NCBI GenBank assembly: GCA_020057555.1
Contig: JAGVFR010000015.1
Coordinates: forward strand, 1 to 51,120
Length of the DNA stretch: 51,120 nucleotides
Direction: 5' to 3'
Source of the DNA: a bacterium
GTDB taxonomy: Bacteria > Patescibacteriota > Patescibacteriia > UBA9934 > GWF2-40-263
Each line of letters begins with the position of its first letter. Position 1 is the stretch's first letter. The translations under genes and the position numbers were made by a program. The notes under the pieces were generated by a model. That model saw nothing but the letters and a program-made list of their open reading frames with translations, did not search any database and was not told the DNA's origin. Below are positions 48,108 through 51,120 of this stretch, one piece after another.

Positions 48108-49523
48108 ATGCCATTTAGAAGAAACATAGCAAAACCAGTGCCTGTTGTGCCTGTCAAAAAAACTGAAACAGAGGAGGGTGATGAAGATGAATCGAAGAAA
48201 TCCTCAAAAGGACCGGAACTTTTGCGCGGATTCCGCGACATAATGCCGGAAGAGCAGGGAAGATGGAATTTTGTTCGCGACGCAATGCGCTCACTTGCGG
48301 AATCTTACACTTTTGATCGAATTGATCTTCCGATTTTGGAACGATCGGATTTATTTTTGCGAACGCTTGGAAAAGGAACAGACGTTATTGAAAAAGAAAT
48401 GTACGTTTTCACAGATCCGTCGAATCGTTCAGTCGCGCTTCGTCCAGAAGCAACTGCTTCGGCCGCTCGCGCTTACATCGAACATGGAATGATTGAACGT
48501 CCACAGCCAGTGAAATTATGGTATGAAGGACCAATGTTTCGACATGATCGTCCTCAAGCTGGACGTTTCCGTCAGTTTAATCAAGTCGGTTTCGAAGTTT
48601 TCGGAAGTAGTGAGCCAATCATTGATGCACAGCTAATTTTGATTGGAAAGAAAATTTTTGAAACTCTTGGGCTTGATGTTTCTGTTCAGATCAACTCAAT
48701 TGGAACACCAGAATGTCGTCAGGCTTATCTTGCTGAACTTGTTTCATATTTCCGTCAATTTAGAAGTCGTCTTCCAGAAGATGATAAACGTCGTTTTCAA
48801 AAAAATCCTTTGCGTTTGCTTGATAGCAAAGAGCCGGAAACGATTGAACTTCTTAAAGACGCGCCACAGATTCTTGATTGGCTTGATGAAAAATCAAAAG
48901 AACATTTCATGAAAGTTTTGGAGTTTTTGGATGAAGTTGAGATGCCGTACATTTTGAATTCGCACTTAGTTCGTGGTTTGGACTACTACACGCACACAGT
49001 GTTTGAGTTTGTACTTGCTGATGATGAAGGAGAAAAAGCGCAAAACGCGCTCGGTGGCGGAGGGCGATATGACGGACTTGTCGAATTGCTTGGAGGGCGC
49101 CCAACGCCAGCGTGTGGATTTGCGCTTGGGCTTGAACGAATCGTTCGCGCGCTTTCTGATAAAGGAATTGATCCTCCGCAATATCCAAAAGCGCATGTAT
49201 TTTTTGCGCAACTCGGCGATGCGGCGCGACGCGTTGGTTTGAGACTGTTTGAAGAATTTCGAAAATCCGGAATTATAGTTTCAGAGGCGGTTGGAAAAAA
49301 CGCGCTCAAAGCTCAACTTGAAGTCGCAAATAAACTCGGGGTTCAGTTCACTCTCATTCTTGGGCAAAAAGAGGTTCTTGATGGGACGATCATTATTCGC
49401 GACATGGAATCCGGCGCTCAAGAAACAATTGATGTTAAGAAAATAGTTTCTGTTGTTGAACGAAAGCTTCAAAAAGACCCAGGAGTGAAACCAGAAGGAT
49501 ATTCACCAGTCGCGGATAGTTAA
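48108..49523 (+). CDS. hisS: Histidyl-tRNA synthetase with charged N-terminal extension
   Basis: Charges tRNA-His. The protein has 471 residues. After about 38 low-complexity residues (KKTETEEGDEDESKKSSKG) the class II core begins at LLRGFRDIMPEEQGRW. Motif 2 area: VKLWYEGPMFRHDRPQAGRF then RQFNQVGFEVFG. HisA box: LVRGLDYYTHTVFEF. Motif 3: GFALGLERIVRAL with GGGGRYDGLVELLGG before it. The anticodon domain is present. The N-terminal extension is unusual. Its position after the word-palindrome leader suggests leader control, but no T-box is seen. Confidence 0.95.
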   Translation: MPFRRNIAKPVPVVPVKKTETEEGDEDESKKSSKGPELLRGFRDIMPEEQGRWNFVRDAMRSLAESYTFDRIDLPILERSDLFLRTLGKGTDVIEKEMYVFTDPSNRSVALRPEATASAARAYIEHGMIERPQPVKLWYEGPMFRHDRPQAGRFRQFNQVGFEVFGSSEPIIDAQLILIGKKIFETLGLDVSVQINSIGTPECRQAYLAELVSYFRQFRSRLPEDDKRRFQKNPLRLLDSKEPETIELLKDAPQILDWLDEKSKEHFMKVLEFLDEVEMPYILNSHLVRGLDYYTHTVFEFVLADDEGEKAQNALGGGGRYDGLVELLGGRPTPACGFALGLERIVRALSDKGIDPPQYPKAHVFFAQLGDAARRVGLRLFEEFRKSGIIVSEAVGKNALKAQLEVANKLGVQFTLILGQKEVLDGTIIIRDMESGAQETIDVKKIVSVVERKLQKDPGVKPEGYSPVADS

Positions 49524-49525
49524 AC

Positions 49526-49555
49526 TTGACAAAAATGGGCCAAATCATGCATAAT
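49526..49555 (+). promoter_or_regulatory. Promoter of rpsU-yqeY
   Basis: TTGACA (49526-49531) and CATAAT (49550-49555) are 18 bases apart; the start would be near 49562. The 53-base leader is pyrimidine-rich (TTCTAACTTCTAACTTCTTG). Confidence 0.7.
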
Positions 49556-49614
49556 CTTGCCGTAAAGTATTTATTTTCTAACTTCTAACTTCTTGCTTCC
49601 AGCTTCTAAATACT

Positions 49615-49863
49615 ATGGTCGACGTGAAACGAAAAAAAGGTGAAAGTTTTGAAAGCCTATTGCGTAGGTTTAGTCGTCGTTTGCAACAAAGTGGCAAACA
49701 GCTTGAAGTGCGCAAACTTCGCTATCATGCTTCAGAACCAAACAAGAATAAACAGCGTGAAAGCGCTTTGCGACGTTTGGAGATTCGAGAAAAACGCGAA
49801 TACCTTGCGCGTATTGGACAACTTAAGGAAGAAGTACGTCAGCCCTCAAGAGGTGGCAGGTAG
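49615..49863 (+). CDS. rpsU: Small ribosomal subunit protein bS21
   Basis: Basic 30S protein of 82 residues near the anti-Shine-Dalgarno region of 16S rRNA. VKRKKGESFESLLRRFSRRL then KQLEVRKLRYH fits the S21 core. The C-terminal 30 residues (RRLEIREKREYLARIGQLKE) are longer than in E. coli (71 residues). rpsU followed by yqeY is a common bacterial pair, which supports the call. ATG 49615 follows a C/T-rich leader. Confidence 0.88.
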   Translation: MVDVKRKKGESFESLLRRFSRRLQQSGKQLEVRKLRYHASEPNKNKQRESALRRLEIREKREYLARIGQLKEEVRQPSRGGR

Positions 49864-49877
49864 CTACTTTTTTGCCT

Positions 49878-50627
49878 ATGTCTTTATCCGAGAACATCAC
49901 AAACGCGATGAAAGACGCAATGAAAAGCAAAAACAACGCAACGCTTTCAACGTTGCGTTTATTGCGTTCTGCAACGAAAAATAAACAGATTGATGTTCAG
50001 CATGAATTATCTGATGAAGAAATTTTGGGCGTGATTCGATCGCAAGTTAAACAGTTGCGTGACGGACTTGAATCGTATGAAAGCGCAAAACGAGATGATT
50101 TAGCTTCTCAAGCTCGAACAGAGATTGCTGTTCTTGAAGCATATCTACCTCAACAAATGTCTGATAACGAACTCACATCAATCGTAATAAAAACTATTGA
50201 AGAATCAGGCGTTACAAGCAAACAAGACATGGGAAAGGTAATGGGAATGGCTATGAAGGCTGTACAAGGTCGCGCTGATGGAACACGAGTAAAACAAATC
50301 GTTGAATCTTTGCTCGCGGTGTTTGCTTTGATGATTGTTGGAATTGGAATTGCTTTTCCTGCGTTTGCCGCGATTGAAATTGTTCCAGTTTCACTTCAAG
50401 CATACTCATTTATGGAAACTGGAGTTCGTATTTTTAGAGTCTTGCTTCTTTTTTTTGGAATTTTGGCAGTCAATATGATTTTACATGGGGGGTTTCATTA
50501 TATGGTTTCTTCTATGCGTGATGAAGAGCATGTAAAAGCTTGGCAAAAAATTATGACCGGGTTTATAGGATCAATAGCAGTTGTGCTGTTATATGGTGTT
50601 TCAACGGTTGTTATTCAAGTGATGTAA
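49878..50627 (+). CDS. YqeY/GatB-like domain protein fused to a VirB2-like membrane tail
   Basis: A protein of 249 residues. Residues 1-148 are a complete YqeY domain: SENITNAMKDAMKSKNNATL, STLRLLRSATKNKQID, VLEAYLPQQMSDNEL, and the family end GRADGTRVKQIVESLL, where most YqeY proteins stop. The frame continues without a break into a second part with a signal-like helix (VFALMIVGIGIAFPAFA) and two more helices (RIFRVLLLFFGILAVNMILH and MTGFIGSIAVVLLYGVSTVV), resembling VirB2/TrbC-like small membrane proteins of CPR. Either a real fusion, or two genes joined by loss of a stop. ATG 49878 is chosen over TTG 49872. Confidence 0.8.
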   Translation: MSLSENITNAMKDAMKSKNNATLSTLRLLRSATKNKQIDVQHELSDEEILGVIRSQVKQLRDGLESYESAKRDDLASQARTEIAVLEAYLPQQMSDNELTSIVIKTIEESGVTSKQDMGKVMGMAMKAVQGRADGTRVKQIVESLLAVFALMIVGIGIAFPAFAAIEIVPVSLQAYSFMETGVRIFRVLLLFFGILAVNMILHGGFHYMVSSMRDEEHVKAWQKIMTGFIGSIAVVLLYGVSTVVIQVM

Positions 50628-50696
50628 AGGAGGAGGAAGCAGTGGAAGAAGTGAAGAAACAGGGGAAGGCAGAAGGAAGCAGGATAACACAGTAAT

Positions 50697-50730
50697 AATA
50701 GTCGTTTGACAAAGCGGCTATTTTGTTTTA
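50697..50730 (+). terminator. Terminator after the yqeY fusion gene, overlapping the next promoter
   Basis: AATAGTCGTTT (50697-50707) pairs with AAAGCGGCTATT (50711-50722) with one bulged G and one G-U pair, followed by TTGTTTT. The GAC loop is part of the TTGACA box of the next promoter. Upstream of it, 50628-50690 is a purine-rich low-complexity stretch. Confidence 0.6.
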
Positions 50731-50734
50731 CAGT
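50706..50734 (+). promoter_or_regulatory. Strong promoter of the gene at 50913
   Basis: A consensus TTGACA (50706-50711) and TACAGT (50729-50734) are 17 bases apart. Transcription would start near 50741, giving a structured leader of about 170 bases. Confidence 0.75.
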
Positions 50735-50768
50735 ACAAAACTTAGTTCTTTGAAAATGACTTGCAAAT

Positions 50769-50900
50769 GGTCATGGCCAAAAGCCCTTCAATTTTATTAA
50801 GGGTTTCTGGCTGTGACCACTCAGGCCATGGTTCCTCCTCGGATTAGAGGATCCTTACTCTATGCCTATCAGGCCTAGGGTATTGCGGCTATCAGCCGCA
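50769..50900 (+). promoter_or_regulatory. Structured 5' leader RNA of the gene at 50913
   Basis: The main hairpin is a 20-position stem: 50769-50788 pairs with 50799-50818 with three G-U pairs and one A-C mismatch around a 10-base loop. CATGGCC (50772-50778) can instead pair with GGCCATG (50824-50830), which gives two exclusive folds. Downstream are a CCTCCTC/GAGG hairpin (50832-50853 area) and two small hairpins, GCCT ATC AGGC (50863-50873) and GCGGCT ATC AGCCGC (50885-50899), just before the Shine-Dalgarno sequence AGGGAG. Confidence 0.6.
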
Positions 50901-50912
50901 GGGAGAATTCAG

Positions 50913-51120
50913 ATGTCAAAGTATGGGCACCGTCCAATCGATTGGTTCGAAGCACTCGTCAATAAACTCGGTGGCGAAAAAGCAGCCGAAAGGTTTCTCC
51001 GCGGCGAGCTGGTAGTCTACAAGGTCAAGCGCTGGCGCGAAGTTGATGGCGTCATCTACCTCACCGTCACGCTCGACAAGCCGACTGCTGGCGACAAGTG
51101 GATTCCGCGGACGGAAACGA
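50913..51120 (+). CDS. N-terminal fragment of a hypothetical protein, same repeated CPR family as 1-225
   Basis: ATG 50913 to the window end gives 69 codons with no stop. The N-terminus runs HRPIDWFEALVNKLGGEKAA, then ERFLRGELVVYKVKRWREVD, then GVIYLTVTLDKPTAGDKW. From memory, WFEALVNKLGG-type and FLRGELVV-type N-termini start a hypothetical family found in many copies per genome in Parcubacteria, whose members often end like the fragment at position 1. Function unknown. Good Shine-Dalgarno sequence (AGGGAG, 50900-50905), strong promoter and long structured leader. Codons are GC-richer than in the neighbouring rpsU-yqeY genes. Confidence 0.65.
   Translation, partial: MSKYGHRPIDWFEALVNKLGGEKAAERFLRGELVVYKVKRWREVDGVIYLTVTLDKPTAGDKWIPRTET

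Noticed and set aside
50642-50695. 17-codon GTG frame after an AGGAGGAGG sequence
   Set aside because: The spacing is ideal, but the whole stretch is purine-rich low-complexity sequence, the complement of the C/T words seen elsewhere, and the peptide (EEVKKQGKAEGSRITQ) has no features.

Overview
The window reads as a contig from a Candidate Phyla Radiation (Patescibacteria) bacterium, most likely of the Parcubacteria group. The evidence is the streamlined gene set, the lack of ribosomal protein L30 between rpsE and rplO, shortened housekeeping enzymes (an AspRS without its large insertion domain, a Rel protein without the regulatory C-terminus, a six-helix MFS protein), and several hypothetical proteins of types I remember from such genomes. 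TGA is used as a normal stop codon (adk, map), so the code is standard and the Gracilibacteria/SR1 code does not apply. The DNA is AT-rich apart from a few genes noted below.

Layout. 1-225 is the 3' end of a GC-richer gene. 432-3492 holds rpsL-rpsG-fusA. 3521-5704 holds a membrane-anchored methyltransferase, a NahK-like kinase, a small minus-strand transcription unit and a Phd/YefM-like protein. 5808-17905 is tuf-rpsJ followed by the S10/spc ribosomal protein cluster (rplC to secY) with structured RNA between some genes. 18021-28479 holds adk-map-ruvX, recO, asnS-aspS-scpA-scpB-dacA, a small membrane exporter, a glycosyltransferase, a half-length MFS protein and a YdjM-like membrane protein. 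28573-31034 holds an orphan pilB and an unknown gene. 31136-33207 holds small unknown genes and three tRNA genes, one followed by a 180-bp cassette that repeats the tRNA 3' end. 33283-44112 holds parA-parB(+), relA(-), an acidic protein(+) and the minus-strand run lytR-der-pth-dprA-topA. 44204-47152 holds tRNA-Val and three accessory genes: a membrane/coiled-coil protein, a triple-HTH protein and a sigma-region-4/alpha-CTD chimera. 47394-50627 holds lepB, hisS, rpsU and a yqeY fusion. The window ends in the 5' part of a gene that seems to belong to the same repeated family as the fragment at position 1, so the contig was probably broken at that repeat.

Two gene classes can be told apart. Housekeeping genes generally lack a Shine-Dalgarno sequence, often start in an ATATG context, and several look leaderless, with the -10 box only a few bases before the start codon. 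A second class (pilB, 30453, 44395, 45122, 45974, 50913) has strong Shine-Dalgarno sequences and its own strong terminator; three neighbouring members share nearly the same GCGCC/GGCGC terminator.

The most interesting features are: the chimeric protein with a sigma-70 region-4 HTH and an RNA polymerase alpha C-terminal domain, next to the triple-HTH protein; the tRNA-tail cassette at 32736-32915; long nested hairpins before rpsH, rplE, rplC, recO, hisS and the last gene; short palindromic repeats that have entered coding sequence (they form the pth/dprA junction and add residues to the LytR protein); and the YqeY fusion to a VirB2-like membrane tail. All functional calls come from reading the sequence. 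No database search was run.
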